64,000 nt of DNA from Trichopria drosophilae (GCA_030407085.1 CM059582.1:5146001-5210000); one strand, 5' to 3'. Numbered from the stretch's first letter, positions 14,088 to 27,802 are shown. Translations and numbers: made by a program. Notes: generated by a model from the letters alone, not told the origin.

Positions 14088-14900
14088 ATTGGAAACCGAT
14101 ACCAATCAACCAACAAACAGAAAAGTTTCTCTGTAATAAGAGTGAGGTTATATTTCTTGAATTAATTTACATAATCATTTACTTAATTAAATATTATTTA
14201 CAAAGTTCTTATCTGTAATAAAAGAGAAGACGTTAATGTTTACTGTCAGTCTCGTATATAGATTCGTTTAACATTTAATTAAAATAAATATTAATAAAAA
14301 TTATGAAATAATTATTTTCTGTGAAATTTTTCCAGGCGCACCTTATTATTTTCTACTTCTACAATAATTTACCTTTTACCTCTACTGTCAATACCGTATT
14401 CTCCTTTAGCAACGCTCGATGACGCGCGAATAATTCAAATGAAAGGAAAATCTTTCCTTTACGTCTCCCTCCCGGGGAAAGTGATAACTACGAAAACAAA
14501 CGAATCGTCAGATAATTTCCATTTTTGTGAAACTGAAACCGGAATCAATGTTATAATTCTTTAGAATGTATTCCTGGATATCTGCTAGAATCATATAAAT
14601 TTTCTTGTTCTCTGGTATATTTTGAACAAGTATAATAAAATCATTTGAATTTTGTCCTCTGGATTTATTTGTTATACAAGTTTCACCGTTTCAACAGAAT
14701 TTTTTATATTTCTTGTTGGGAATCTTTATGTGCAGATTGGAATGATTTTGTTCTGTATTTGCTTAACGCCTCTGTAACAGTAACGCTTATGAATATCTTT
14801 GATCATCTTCAAGCTGAAGTCTGATTTAATAATTTTTTCTTCCTTCTTAATTTTTTTGAAGTATATGTTATGTTTCTGTATTAAAGTTTTTTTCTAGTTT
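14088..14900. other. AT-rich stretch, possibly the decayed 3' pol end of the gypsy remnant
   Basis: No gene is recognised. On the minus strand the part above about 14,640 may continue the gypsy pol reading beyond the RNase H/LSRNP region towards integrase, but no integrase zinc finger or catalytic triad can be read. Confidence 0.3.
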
Positions 14901-16930
14901 TGTACTTCATTATTTGTTTTTTGGTCATTTACGATATTTTCCATATTTGTGCAATTTATAATTCATCATTTTCTTTCGATTCTAAAGCAGGATTTCTGCT
15001 AAGATAACCCCCTTCCAAGTTTGATTTCCCTGGGAAGTATTTGATATTGAAATCATATTGTGATAAGCAATATCTCAAATCTCTTAGTTCCTTATCCGTT
15101 CTTGCTTTGATGTTCATATTTTCCAGAGGTTTGTGATCCGAGTAAAACTGTGAATTTTCTCCTTATCAGCTATTATTGCCAGTATTTTACTGCTTTTTTT
15201 ATTGCTAAACAATTATATGGCTTTTTTCCGTTTTTTACACATTATTTAGTTTTTTAGAAGTATGCTACCGGGTTTCTTTCTTATTTTAATGTAGTTGTTT
15301 CAGTACTGCTCCTAATCCTTGTAAGTTGGCATCTATGTGGTTACGTATTGATAGCCATGGGTTAAAATTCGACAAAACACCTTTAGAACACAATAGGTTT
15401 TTCATTGTTTCGAATGATTATTAACATTTATCGGTCCAAATAAATTCATGGTCTTTGCCCAGTAAGTTGTATAATGGATCCAATGTAATTCCTATATTTG
15501 GCATGCAATTATGATAATTAATTTTTCCTAGGAATCTCACGATTTTTATATCTTCGGAATAGGAAAGTTTTTGATTGAAATTAAGTTGTTTTTTATTGGC
15601 TGAATTTCATAATTGTTTATTCTAAAACTTACATATTTAAATGAATGAGCAGCAAAAGTGTATTTCTAAAATGTTAACTTGAGAACTTCCTTTCCTGCAT
15701 AAAACAATACAGTTCCAGCTTAACGTGTTCAGAAAATGATTTTGAGAAAATTAAAACATCGTCTATGTAATTTACTGTGAAATCTGTAAGTTTATATTTC
15801 TTTGTTATATTACCCAATATTTATTGAAAGATTACCAGCGATGTTTTTAATTCAAATGGCAAACGTGTCCACTGATAGTGACGTTCTTCTCTGTCGAATG
15901 CTTTGTTTTAATTCAACATTGAGAAATCTGTACACTTCCTTGTTTTTACCATCAAATCTTGAATTATAAGAAATGGTTGGGATTATGGTATAACAATGTT
16001 GTTCAGATCTCGAAAATCCGGTCACAATCTTGATGATTTTCTTCTCTTTGATAAGCCAATATTACCGCAGCAGCAAATAGACTATATAACTCTTCAATTA
16101 AATTTGTTTCTTATAATTTTGAGAGTTTCTATTGATTTCTTTCTCATCCTGAATCGTACATGGGTATGATATTTTATCTCAATATTTGTCTACTAATAAA
16201 TTAATATGTCCTTCATAACCTGTTACTGTTCCAATATGTATTTATCCGTAGCAAAAATAAATTTCTGTTCATTTATTAGTTTTGTAACTCCTAGTTTTTG
16301 TTTATACTTTAAATGATTTATGTATTCATTGAAATTCTATTCTTCTACATGTTCATTCAAATTCACTAAATATTTATTCCCGTTGGTGCTGCCGTACAAT
16401 TATTTGTTTAAAGACTTTATTTCTTCACGAGACTTGTTCGCTTTACTGTTGTTCGCTGCAGGAATTTTTTGTATTGTTTTTAGATTTTCATCTTGAGTTA
16501 AACAAAATTCTTTTATACAGTATAGTCCAATCCAGAAATCGTAATCGAAATGTTTATTATCTGTTATAACAACTTTTTGCGCCATTAATTGTTTTCAAAT
16601 TAGTATATAATGAAATATTTGTTTGCTTTAAAAGTTTTGAATTTATTAGAAGTACGGTTAACACCGGAATCGTAAACTTCAAATACTTCCAGTTTATTAT
16701 CTAAAACTAATTAATGGCGGCACAATTAGTTTTTTGTGTCTTCAATTTCTAGTGCAAATTCTAATTCGGAAATGCTAATAACTGTTGTTAACTGATTTTT
16801 TTCATCATTGGATTTTTTGTTTGTACTAGCATGAAGATTCTGGATGATAATGAGCATCCTTTTTTAGTTGTTCGCAGATAGTACATTGTTTTATGACGTT
16901 TACGTTTGGATCGTCATTTTTTTTTTGCGA
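14900..16930 (-). pseudogene. Ty3/gypsy-type LTR retrotransposon remnant (gag end, protease, RT, RNase H)
   Basis: Read on the minus strand from high to low coordinates, the order is that of a gypsy element. There is a possible Cys/His knuckle (CTICEQ then H-PESS-C) near 16,850-16,890. An aspartic protease motif, YDSGVNRTS, lies at about 16,660, and its C-terminal part is in the frame 16585-16400 (DFWIGLYCIKEF). RT pieces follow, including DFRDLNN at about 16,010, QWTRLPFELK at about 15,870 and the catalytic box YIDDVLIFS at about 15,765. The palm end, PLYNLLGKDHEFIWT, is at about 15,450. RNase H, FYSDHKPLENM, starts at about 15,150, then FPGKSN and YLSRNP. Many stops and frameshifts separate the pieces, so it is dead. 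No LTRs were identified. Confidence 0.8.
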
Positions 16931-18139
16931 ACCAAGCTTTCCATTTGATTAAATAGTATTTTTGTTCCTAATGTAATAATAATAGTTTCTTTCGAGTGCT
17001 AGGTTAAATATGTAAGAGAATTAATTGCCTTTATCAGCCTACGAGGTAAAATATAATGCAATCGACAGAGGGCTAAAGGATATGTAGATCAATGGTCAAT
17101 TTGTCACAGATGATAATTATCCTAGGTTACTGTTGACAAAAATGAATATGGCGACCACATCTGGTACTAATGTGTGCTAATTGTAATGATGATGACGCTA
17201 TGGGATGATAAACAATATGATCATTATAATCACATTATCTTATATCTGTCATTGTATATATCCTTCAAACATACTCATTTTGAATCTATTCGTTACAACT
17301 GGCTTTTTCATTTTTAATACTTCCGAATACGTCAAATAAAACGATTGTTTTCTAACAATTCTATATAGAAGTTAATTTCAAGGTTGAAATTAGGTTAGGT
17401 GATGATAAAATAGAATAGTGAAGATGGCGTCGTCGATGTGGGCAATGACGGTAAAGAAGAATGCCTAAATCCTCTTGTCGAACATAAACAAAACGCCATC
17501 CTGCTGCATATGAAATACGATAAATCTTTGTCCTAAACATTAAAATAAACTAACAGTCTTCCCGAAGAAAATTAATAAACAGGATTTTTGTCTGGGGTAA
17601 AGATTTTTGTAAAATGATTTCCAGAAATCTCGATTACCCCGAACGTGATTACTTTTGTAAAAACTCAAACTTGAATAGAAAATCACGTAACAAACCGTCA
17701 TCTTCTGCGGTTTCCTGTACAGCGATCTAAAAGCGGAAGTTTGCGGCTTTCCGTCCTCTTTCTTCTTTGACATAAACCGGCTTCTCGCCGCTTCATATAC
17801 AGGAGACAACTTCGTCTTATCCGCACGGCAATCTAAACTTTACTAAGTCAATAGAAGCTTCGGATGAGAGGCTTCCGCCACTGCGCGTTCGCTTTCTTTG
17901 ATTAGTTTCTTTCTGGAAGGCATCCGAACTTCCGAATGCGAGTGTTTACCTTTTCTTTAACTAAGTCCTTTTTTTTCTTTTCATCAACATTCCCCATCTT
18001 TTTCTACATCGTGCAGCCTCATTCAATTTGTTTAAAATCTGATACTTAATACTTTTAGTCGTGTAATACCTTTTGGTGCAATACAATGGTTACAGATATT
18101 TTGGCACGAAATTAGGATAATTCACAAAACATTACAATC
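16930..18139. other. No recognisable gene
   Basis: The DNA is mostly AT-rich, with a somewhat GC-richer part at 17,560-17,960 that gives an 89-codon open frame (17540-17809, minus) without recognisable content. GAAGATGGCGTCGTCG at 17,420 is a lone YY1-like sequence. Confidence 0.4.
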
Positions 18140-18610
18140 GCTATTGAAAATAAGGTTTCTGGGATCGCTGAAGACGAATCCGGGGTCAGATTTGCAAAAT
18201 ATTAAAAATTCAAAATGGCGGATCTAATGTGGCGGACGACTTTTTCAAAAAATGATTCAAATCACTTGAAACTAGTTACTCGGAGGTTTTTGTGGTCGCT
18301 GATTAAGGATCTGCTATTAGTTTTCATAAATTCAAAATGGTGGATCCAATATGGCGAACGACTTTCGTAACAACGTACGTCGATTCGTAATCAGCGATCC
18401 CAAAAACCCCCGAGTAACTAGTTTCAAGTGATTTGAATAATTTTTTTTAAAAAGTCGTCCGCCATCAATATGACGATAAAAATGTCGGATCAAAATGGCG
18501 GATTTGAAAACCAATATCGGATTTGTAATCAGCATCTCAAAAAAAAACCCGATTATCAATTTCCAAGCAAATCTGATGGTTTTTTGTACGTTTTTCATCC
18601 ACCTCAAAAG
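18140..18610. repeat. Inverted minisatellite array with the AATGGCGGATC motif
   Basis: Repeated modules contain AAAATGGCGGATC, TGGCGGACGACTTTT and ACTAGTTACTCGG. The arm at 18230-18305 reappears in opposite orientation at 18388-18464 (CGAGTAACTAGTTTCAAG, then AAAGTCGTCCGCCA), so the block can form a hairpin of about 76 bp with an 82 bp loop. Related modules occur near 22.3-22.56 kb and 37.36-37.48 kb. The 106- and 81-codon open frames here are by-products of the repeat. Confidence 0.7.
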
Positions 18611-21600
18611 GTGGTCGATATATCGACCACTGTGACTGAAAGGGTTAAACAATGTTCAGAGATGAAAAACACTTTTTTTAATTTGATCCTTCGCCATTTC
18701 ATGGAAAAAGTGTAATGCTACTCATAATATAAATAAGGGAGGGGGAATAACGTTACATCATTTACACTCAAGTTCATCCTTCTTTTGCGGTGTTCCAGTA
18801 ATTTTTCAAGATCACAGCCAAAATATCGCCAGTGCTTATTGCCACTTTCCCAATCAATACGAAAGGAGTTAAAAAAGCCAACTTTCTAACTCGTGAGCTT
18901 ATAAAATGAATGCACAATAATAAAACCCCATTTTAAGCCCTTGATAAAAAATAAAACTACCTCGCCTCCCGGGCGCAAAATTGTGTTTTACGCCCCCGAA
19001 AATGATATGGCTGAAATAGGAGTTCCCCTCCCATCCCAGTTTAAAATTCTGAAGATAAATTCGAATTCTGAATCAGTCCATCCGCTCGGGTGAAAAATAG
19101 TATTCGTATTACTATTAAATATATTCGTATTATATTATATATTATAATAAAATAAAGTTTTACGCCCTTAACTGTCAATTTAATACGAATAGCAAACAAG
19201 GGCCTCAAACAAATTGTCGCACCCTGTACATACCCTTGAAAATACAAACAAAATGCTTTTGTCGAGTACATAAGCTCCAATTGCTGGACCATGGATACAG
19301 ATTCTACACAGAAAATGACAGCAGTCCTTCCCTTAATTAATCTCCCCTTACGTTGTGTCCCCTGTTAAGTAACGCGATAGTCCTCCCTTAAAGTTATATC
19401 CCCCTTTCCCCGTCTAATTTCCTTCCTTCCCCTGATCATATGCGTTTGTTGAATTGTGTATACAATAGAGAGGAAAAGAAGGGAAAACTTAAAAACGAAG
19501 CAATCAAAAAAGACAAAAATATAATTTGGGGGGGGGGGCAGAGGTCGCCATCATACTTGACCGTTGGAACCACTGTATTTTGATTTTGACCCACAGTTTT
19601 TCCAATAACAAATACCTTGTTAATTAGTATTATTTTTGAGATTCTGCAGAATTGTTTTTATTGTTGCAACATTTTTCTGTGATTTCGAGGTGGTTGAGTC
19701 TTATGTTAAAGTAACTACAGGTTATAAATCCTGGGCGAACGTATTTTAAACCTTCTTTAAACAAATATTATTAAGTTTTTTGTTCTTTCGATTGATTAAC
19801 TTGATTCGTTACATATGTCGTGGAAATCTCCATCTTCCACATTTCTGCACGCTTCTCAGGTAATCATAAATCAGTTAGCGTAAAGCGTATCGACTGTAAC
19901 AGACGTTATATGGGAAAGAAGGAAGGAGTGGGTGTTAGACGAGCAAAAGAGACGAGTACGACTAGAACCACACTGATGGGTTCGTTAGTGGAGCACTGGC
20001 AAGGCAAACATACCCACTTTAACCAAGAGTGTACGTGCGCCAATTCGGTGTCAGATTTGAAGTGGTGTACAGAACGCGCATGGAAGACGTGGATGGAGGC
20101 AAAAGGGGAGGCACTGCAAAAACCGAGAGAGAAATCTCAAGCACTGAAACGCGATGGAGATAAAAAGATAAGGAATTATATTCTTGAATGTCTTGAATGC
20201 TGCTCGCTTCAAGGAATAAATCCATCTGAAAATAACCGTCGTCGTTTAAAGTTCCCCTCTTGGCAATTCGTTCTCTGCTCTTTCGAAAATTTTATTTTAT
20301 TTCGTTTTCTTAAAATTTTCAAAAATCAGATTATCGTTTTAGATCAGAGTATTTCGAATTAGCAGTTTGTGAAAAGAGGACCGAAGGTATTTAATGGAAT
20401 TTGCAAGATTTCGTAGAATATTGAAAACCAGCTTAGTTTAAGTACCCATTGAAAGCGCTTTAGAGACCTTAAACCTTACATGTTTATAAGCAGATCGTTT
20501 CTCCATACTTTCCGAATCCATGAGTTTGAATTTCATTATTTCAATTTATTACACACTTTGCAAGTCGAAGTAATAACCTCGGAAAATGCCTTCACCAGAG
20601 GAAAGCTGCACTTCGACATTAAGATTCGTGGAACTTCTCTGCCTCGTTAAATATAGGTATCCTCGATCCAGCTCCTTCGACTTGGGGATCAGTCTACGAG
20701 CAACACGGGAGCGGATTACAGGGATTGGTGTACTGCTGCTCCTTCTGCTTCTCTCCAAAGGACTGGGCTATCTGATATCTTATTATTTCCTTTTGGATAT
20801 AATCGTATTTCCCAGATGGAGAACCGGTCGCCTCTTTCAACGGGATATAAGTGTATACGTGTATGAACACAGACAATAATAACAGCTCATATAACATCTC
20901 TCACCTTCATATAAATTCCAAAGGAGTAGAGTAAACGTAAGGAATTGAGATTAGATTTTGAAAACACTTCTTGAAACTTTAAATTGTAACTACTCGGCAC
21001 AGAATTATTTATAAATTCCTCATTTCTCAAATTTCTTCTACCATAAATCGTTTGTTGACGAAGTAGAGTTGGTTGCTGGATAATTACTCAGACTACACTG
21101 ATATCTGCAAGGAAGACTCAAAAGTTCAATGTTATAAATGGCAAGTTTAATCCGTATAGTTATCAAAGTCTGTAATGGAATGGATTGTCCCGCCAAATGA
21201 AGGTTGGAATTTCGTAATAAGAACGTAATTGTCAACATCTTCCAAACAACTTCAGATATCACAGCATACTATATTTCTTACAGGTTGTAAAAAGGTATCA
21301 AAATGTATTTGTTTTTTATGTCGAAATCTAAAATGAAAACATATGATATATCATTAATCGCAACAAATGTTTCGAGTTGATAACAGGGCTGCTTTTTGGG
21401 ATTCAAACAATCAAAGTCAACAAATAATTGATAAAAAACATAAATAAATACCCAAAGTATATGAGGAATAATCGTCAATCACATAATGATTAAGACAACT
21501 CCTGAAATTAACAGTTGGATTAAATTATTACGTGAAGAAATTATTTTTTTACGTCATATTAGGCCACTTTCTATATTTTTGTCTGGAACTTGATACCTTA

Positions 21601-22309
21601 TTTTTTAAGGGGTAGGTTTAAGAGATAATTATTTAATCTTGTATTGTCAATAAAAATATTCTAATTATTTTAATAGTTAATCCCTGTACAGATTTCCAAA
21701 AAAAAAACGAGTTCAAAGTACCAGAAAACGTTAATAAAAAATGTAATTTCAATCAGAAAATTAACCTATTTATTAGTACTACAGCACTAAATCCCTTTTT
21801 TTAAGTGCATAGATATTGGGAAACTTTTCTGAATACGAAGACAATTGCAAAACATTTCGCCAAAAATTCGTCAATCCGCAACGCATGTTGGGACGCCAAC
21901 GGCTCCACCTAATCTCCAGCTGTGCTTTTCATGTTTCACCCCGCATCCAGCTTACGAAATACAGTTTAAACTGTATTCCCGTGATCTCGTGTGCCCTCCA
22001 CCCCCTTAATTCTTCACATGACCCTCCTTCTATATATGCGCTTAATCCACAGTTGCGAAACTGCGAAGCGGCAAAGTTTCAAAATAGTTTCTGCTGGGTT
22101 CGCTTACCTTCGTCTGCATCTCCCCGAACTTTCCTCGTCGCGCATGCTGCCATTTGATTATGAATTTAATCGCAGCAGTTCGTCTGACCGATAGTGCACA
22201 ATTTAGCAACACGCAGTTACTATCTTATGATGAAATGTACACCTATCAGTTTCTCCAACGCGAAAGCAACTGAAATTGGACACTCTCGAATTTGACCTCC
22301 GCTACTTAA
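18611..22309. other. No recognisable gene
   Basis: The stretch holds a G10 homopolymer near 19,528-19,538, a cytosine-rich segment at 19,320-19,440 and several unrelated open frames (19820-20362 plus, 20586-20879 plus with overlapping minus frames, 21816-22157 plus). The 180-codon frame at 19820 is hydrophilic, ends in a hydrophobic Phe-rich tail and begins at a non-ATG codon. It matches nothing I know. Confidence 0.4.
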
Positions 22310-22560
22310 GGAACGAGAGTTTTTTGGGTTGCTCATTACTATTCTGGTAAGATTTTCAAAATGCAAAATGTCGAATCCAATGTAGCAGATGCCAAAATGA
22401 AAAGATAATTGGTTTGTCTCGAAACTAATTACGGGGAGGTTTTTGGTATCTCTGAATCTGTTATCAAAATTTTAAAATTCTAAACACTACAGAATTCAAA
22501 TTTGACGGCTGGTTTGAACTCATTTACTGGGAAGTTTTTGAGGTCACGCACTACAATACA
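22310..22560. repeat. Degenerate copies of the 18 kb minisatellite module
   Basis: Modules of the form ...CGAATCCAATGTAGCAGATG... then CGAAACTAATTACGGGGAGG then TTTTTGGTATC occur here, followed by a second more decayed unit (CTCATTTACTGGGAAG then TTTTTGAGGTCACG). The order matches the array at 18.14-18.61 kb. Confidence 0.5.
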
Positions 22561-23331
22561 TCCCGGATATGAGAAATCATATTATGGATATCCTAGTATA
22601 ATACCTGGAGATATTAATTTCTTGGTTATTTTACAAGTCTTTAGAAACAAAATTTTCAACGAGAACAAAATTCGCTAAGGTTTCTCTAACCCACGAGTAC
22701 CCTGAAGGTCAAAGCAACAACAAGCATTAGCAACCGTGTTACCAAAGACTATTTTGAAAAGGACTGAAGACTGTTTGACAGTGTTTCTGCAACTTCTGCC
22801 CAAAACAGACTGGATTGAAAAATAGTAAGAACGAAATTGACAATAAAACTTCTGTGTATCTTGCCGGTGTAATACTTGCTTTGTTAGGAAGGAAATATCT
22901 TGTAACTTCAGGTTTATTTTCTAGATCCAGAATGTCGAACTATTTTCCAAACGTCAATGGACTCGATCGGTAGATTGGATTTCAGTTTTTGGTCACGGAC
23001 TATTGATGGATATCATCGTTCAAGTTTAACATCCTCGTCAGCGATTTCAGGAGTGGAATATTTTGTATTAACATTTTCTGATTGATCAGAGAACGTCTTC
23101 GAAGGGCTCTTTTCTGCTTTTTCTAACTTATGTTAAAAACCTTTATTCTTGGGCCATATATAGGAATAAGCACTTTTAAAGTTCCTTTATTTTGCTCGTG
23201 GTCTTGAAAGAACCCCTCGTCTACATCCTAAATGAATTATTTTATTAATTCAGTCGGATGTTAGGATCAATTACATAGCCCAACAAAATTTTGCTGAATA
23301 AGTAAGAGTCGATTCTGATAGGATTTTTGCA

Positions 23332-23728
23332 CCAGAATCCAAATATGACTTCCAAAATAGCTAATTGACTCTTGTGTTCGAGATATTGAAGTCAGAAGGG
23401 TCAATAATTCGATTCCAGAGCCTTTTTTACCTTCAATTTGGTCAAAACCTAGTTCAACATCAATATATCAGAATTGACTTTTACTGGTCGGACAACATCA
23501 TTTTTTTTGGGCTGTTAATGGATGCTCAAAATGCCTGAAATAGGATTTTGACCCATTTGACCTTTAATTTGATAGAAAACTAGGTTTAATCAATTATTTT
23601 GACGTACATATTTTGATTCTGTGAGAAAAGTCTTATAGAGTTGATTCTAATTTTTACCCCTTTCACCTTCAATATCTCAATAACTAGAGCCAATTGGATA
23701 CTTTGGCGGTCATATTTGGATTTTGACA
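23332..23728. repeat. Imperfect inverted repeat, about 78 bp arms
   Basis: The left arm 23332-23409 contains AATCCAAATATGACTTCC, GAGATATTGAAG and GGGTCAA. The right arm 23649-23728, on the opposite strand, contains AATCCAAATATGACCGCC, GAGATATTGAAG and GGGGTAA in the same order. The spacer holds further decayed copies of the same words, so it may be a small foldback element or an inverted minisatellite. Confidence 0.6.
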
Positions 23729-25774
23729 ACACATAAATATTACTTATTTATTACGATGTTTAAAGTATATATAAAATACATTTTTAGCTCGAAATTTTCT
23801 TCCATTAATTACAATTAACTATGTTAAACAATAATTTCAATTAATGTATTATATTTTTAATAAAAAAAAATCTGCTTAAATATTAATGGTCCAACATAGC
23901 ACGATTTTCAGTTCACTTCTTATAATATTTGTAATATAGGTTCAATACTGATTAAGCCGACAATTATCTGAAAAATAAACGTAACCACAAAAATCATACA
24001 CAAGTACAATCTTAGGAGCCGAATCAACAAAATGTAACAAGAAACGCATTTAAAATCATTTTATTATTAAACAGTCTTATTATTAAGAATTTTTTTGATC
24101 GTAACCTTTCATGGAATAGATTTCACACGAATTTAGTAGGTCTGGGATCAAAATGTTTTTCATAACCTCAAAATTTCATGAAAATCCCTTATGTGAATAC
24201 TAGATATACCAAACTTTGTATTTTTGTTATTATAATTGTCATTAATAGTACCTGTTAAGTTATCATCACTGTTATGCATAGTTAATACAGAGTAGACTAT
24301 TAATAAAAATATTATTTTTGTATGAAATTAGGTATTGACTAATAAAACGCATTTGTCTATAAAACTTAAGTTACTGCTACCTTTTGTATAAATCAAATCA
24401 TCCTCTTTAAGAGGAGAAAATTCAAAACCCTTCCTGAAAACGTAAGCTTGATACCATTCAGTAACAATGTTGTTATTGTACTTGAAAGGTAGTTCCAAAA
24501 AAAACGTAATTATTTTATTAGTGGATGAATGAAAGTTTTTGATTTTCGTAAATATATCTGTATTAAAACAACGAGGAGAATCTTGAATGTTATAAATAAT
24601 GGGTTAAAACACATCTTTTAAAGAAGGAATCTCATTTTCATTTCAATTCAAATCTATGTTTTCATTACTTTTTTAACTCATAATATTCTTAAACGTTATT
24701 AAGTACTGTGATTTATATTTATTTTAAAAAATTTTCACTTTATTCGCTATTTACTGACTATATTCTCGATTAAGTCTCAGTTAGATGCGATTTTTTACTA
24801 ATTTTTGTAGGGCGCAATCGTTTATCAATAGCCTTGTACACATAGAAGATAAAACATCATATTTGTCTTCTTCCGTCAAAATGTATAATAATCGTGATGT
24901 TTATGCGAGTTGAGAAAAAAAAATCGTTCAAGCACGGCGGAAAATGAGAAGTTTCGAACGTTACTCGCGCAGACGATACCTACGGGAGCTCGGATGGGTG
25001 GCCCGCTGCTAGAAATGTATTTATCTTTCATTCGTATGGAAAAACTTTCCGTTCTCTCCACTGCCCGAAGCTGTGAGAGGATATATAACTTCTCTAAATT
25101 ATACGTAAAATGTTTACCCGGACGAAACTATGCCTGGAACGTTTATTCGCCATTTATCAGCCCTTCTGAACCTACGCTATGCATTCTTTTTAAAGGAAGT
25201 TTTCCTTCAAAATGTAAATTCTTAAATTTGAATTAAGTTCCTTTTAAAACGTTCCGAATGCAAGGAATAGCAGGATGTACATTTTTTAATTATCTACTGC
25301 AAAAAAATTTACAGTTTTCTCATAAAAATTTGCTACACTTTTTGAATTATCTGAAAGTAATTTAGAGTTGCGTATGGAACCAGTAGTATGATTCCGCATG
25401 GTCAGACTCGTTTGTTTTCCTAAGCATTTCGTATGAAATTGGCTCCAAAAAGAAGCTACCTCACAAATCTAATCTACATTTGCCTGTAAAGAATAAATTT
25501 CTCTATTCCAATCATATACGCAACAAACCCTATTCTATAGTTTTGTAACATTTATGCAACAGATAAGAGGAACAAACATTTAGGTTAGATTTCATAACAA
25601 AACAAACTATTCCGAAAGACGTTGTTCTCTCCTTATTCCCACTTGAGTTAGTTTTAGATTGTATTGAAACAAAATTTACAAAAATTGAAAACTTAACAAA
25701 AATTTCGAAAAAAGAAATGATAATAACAGTAGAACTGTCTTCAACGACACAGTGTTTTCCTTCAGCATCTGAAT
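23729..25774. other. No recognisable gene
   Basis: AT-rich. A small GC-richer patch at 24,940-25,060 gives overlapping short frames on both strands (24876-25061 minus, 24910-25236 plus). No motif is recognised. Confidence 0.4.
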
Positions 25775-26450
25775 TTATCAACAAATATTAGGCAGTCAAA
25801 TGGGATCACTGTATGGTGTATCTAGTTTCAACAATAAAACAAATTGCAGCAAGTTAAATTTTACACTAACATTTTTCAAATGTTATGCCGATAATATCAT
25901 AATTATGATCCCAAAGGATAAACTACAGTTAACGGTTTTTAACCCAATCTACCCAAGAATTTAATTCATAAAGAAAATAAAAAGACACTAAAAAATCTTT
26001 AGACGTAGAAGTTCACAAACTCAAGGATTGAATAATAAATAAGCAACTGGCACCATAAAAAGACCTAGTCCGGAAGAAACCTGAAGTACTACTCACATTG
26101 TGAAGTTTCACAAAAAATAAGTTTAATCAATGTCGACAAAGCGGATCATTTGTCCCTTCAGAAACAAAAATTGCCAGTTCATTAAAGAAATTTTAAAAGA
26201 TAATCACTACCCTACTGCAATCATTGACTAAGCAATAGCTAAACGTCTACTAACAATAAATAATTCTATGACAAAAACCTTTGAATGGGACGATTATGCG
26301 AAGAAACGCACGTGTAAGAGACACCTCTATACAGAAATTTATTTCAAAAATAAAATCATCAAAGAAAATCCAATTGAAGATTATGCAACTGTTACTCCGA
26401 TATGAAAATGTCTTAACCGTGCTGGGCTTCAATCCTTAAATTTTTGTTCC
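25775..26450 (+). pseudogene. Penelope-like element reverse transcriptase fragment, inactive
   Basis: The plus-strand translation contains QMGSLYGVSS at about 25,797, corresponding to the conserved (T)MGSPLSP block of Penelope-like RTs. Then comes FFKCYADNIIIMIPK at about 25,870, corresponding to the FxRYVDDI catalytic block, and KEILKDNHYPTAI at about 26,185, corresponding to the conserved L..N.YP.. segment. Stops and frameshifts break it, and the second catalytic aspartate reads as Asn (YADN), so it cannot be active. The GIY-YIG endonuclease domain is not visible. A related element class is possible, but the order of blocks fits Penelope best. Confidence 0.6.
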
Positions 26451-27802
26451 AAATATTTACATGATATGTTTACCTAAAAGTAGTTTCTATGGACTGTTAA
26501 TCACGAATACCGCACTCTAATTATCTCTGCTATTATGATGCAGACGAATAGACTAGTGCGTTATTGAAGATTCACGTGGCGAAGCGCGAATATCGTTATT
26601 AAATTCCCTACACGTGCATAATTGAAATTTCAAAATTGGAGTTGAAAGATCAATGATGGAATTTTGCAAGGTATTTTGATAGTTTATCGAATGTAAAATC
26701 ATTCACCACTGATTTGTTTTGTTATTTCAAGTAATGTAACATTTCTATAATTCGTATAACAATTCGTATATTTAATTTTAGTCGAAATGTGTAATTTGCC
26801 GTGAATAGTTCACTGAATTTTTATTCGACATAATTGTATCCCAGCTTCAGATACTTAAAGTCAGGACTCAAATTCGTGAACATAATTCAATTTCAGATTT
26901 GGATTCAATGATCTCCAGAACACTCAAATTATAGAAAATATCAACAAAAATGTTTTCCGAAACAAAAAAGACACGAAAGGCTGATTTTTACATGACAGCT
27001 GAGAAGTTAAGAAACTCGTTTCATGCATAAAATATTTCATAAAATAAAAAAAAATCAAATTATACTTTTTTAAACTTCATTATGTACGAATAATAACTAC
27101 GATGTCCGATTTCTCAAGTTTTTTGATGCAGAACCCTACTAATTATTTCTATACGTATAGTAAATATAGACTTTAAATGCAACGTTATTTTGGGAAATGT
27201 GACATTGTTTATAAGTTGGGTATGGCCGAAGATTCTAACTATTTTTATGTTATCGTTTTAAAATTATGCGTCTGATGATTTAACAGCTCTGTCATCAAAC
27301 AATACGCTATGCTGATTGTGCAATTTGGAGGATAATTACAGAGAAAATGTTAAATATCTTCTTGACCAATAAAAGATGACTAATTTTATAGAATAAATAC
27401 AATATGGTTTTCCTAAAATATGGATATAACTGCCTCAATCTACCAATTATATGCGCGCGCACCTCCTCCCACATGCCTTTAAAAGTCCTCGGTAATGAGA
27501 TTAACGGATGATCCCGTAAGCTGTTTGGACATTTCAGCACGGTGGGACCCGGAATACGTCATTGATATAACTGTAGAGTAGATCTCATGCTAACCGTGGA
27601 ATTTGAATTCCAGCGAGGACGTATACTACAAGGATATTTACAAATATAATTGCTCCAACCAAACGTAAGACGTAAAAGGAAAACGAACCAAAGGACATTA
27701 GTTCCATAGAATTGCAACCCTTTCTTACATTTGACTTATATACCTACAGTAAATAAGCAAATTGTGGAAAAATCAAAATATTCAGTTGTTATATAACAAA
27801 TA
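26451..27802. other. No recognisable gene
   Basis: AT-rich, with a 77-codon minus-strand open frame at 27307-27540 that has no recognisable content. Confidence 0.4.

Noticed and set aside
19820..20362. 180-codon plus-strand frame as a gene
   Set aside because: Non-ATG start, low-complexity hydrophilic composition and an AT-rich Phe/Ile tail. No recognisable motif or splice sites.
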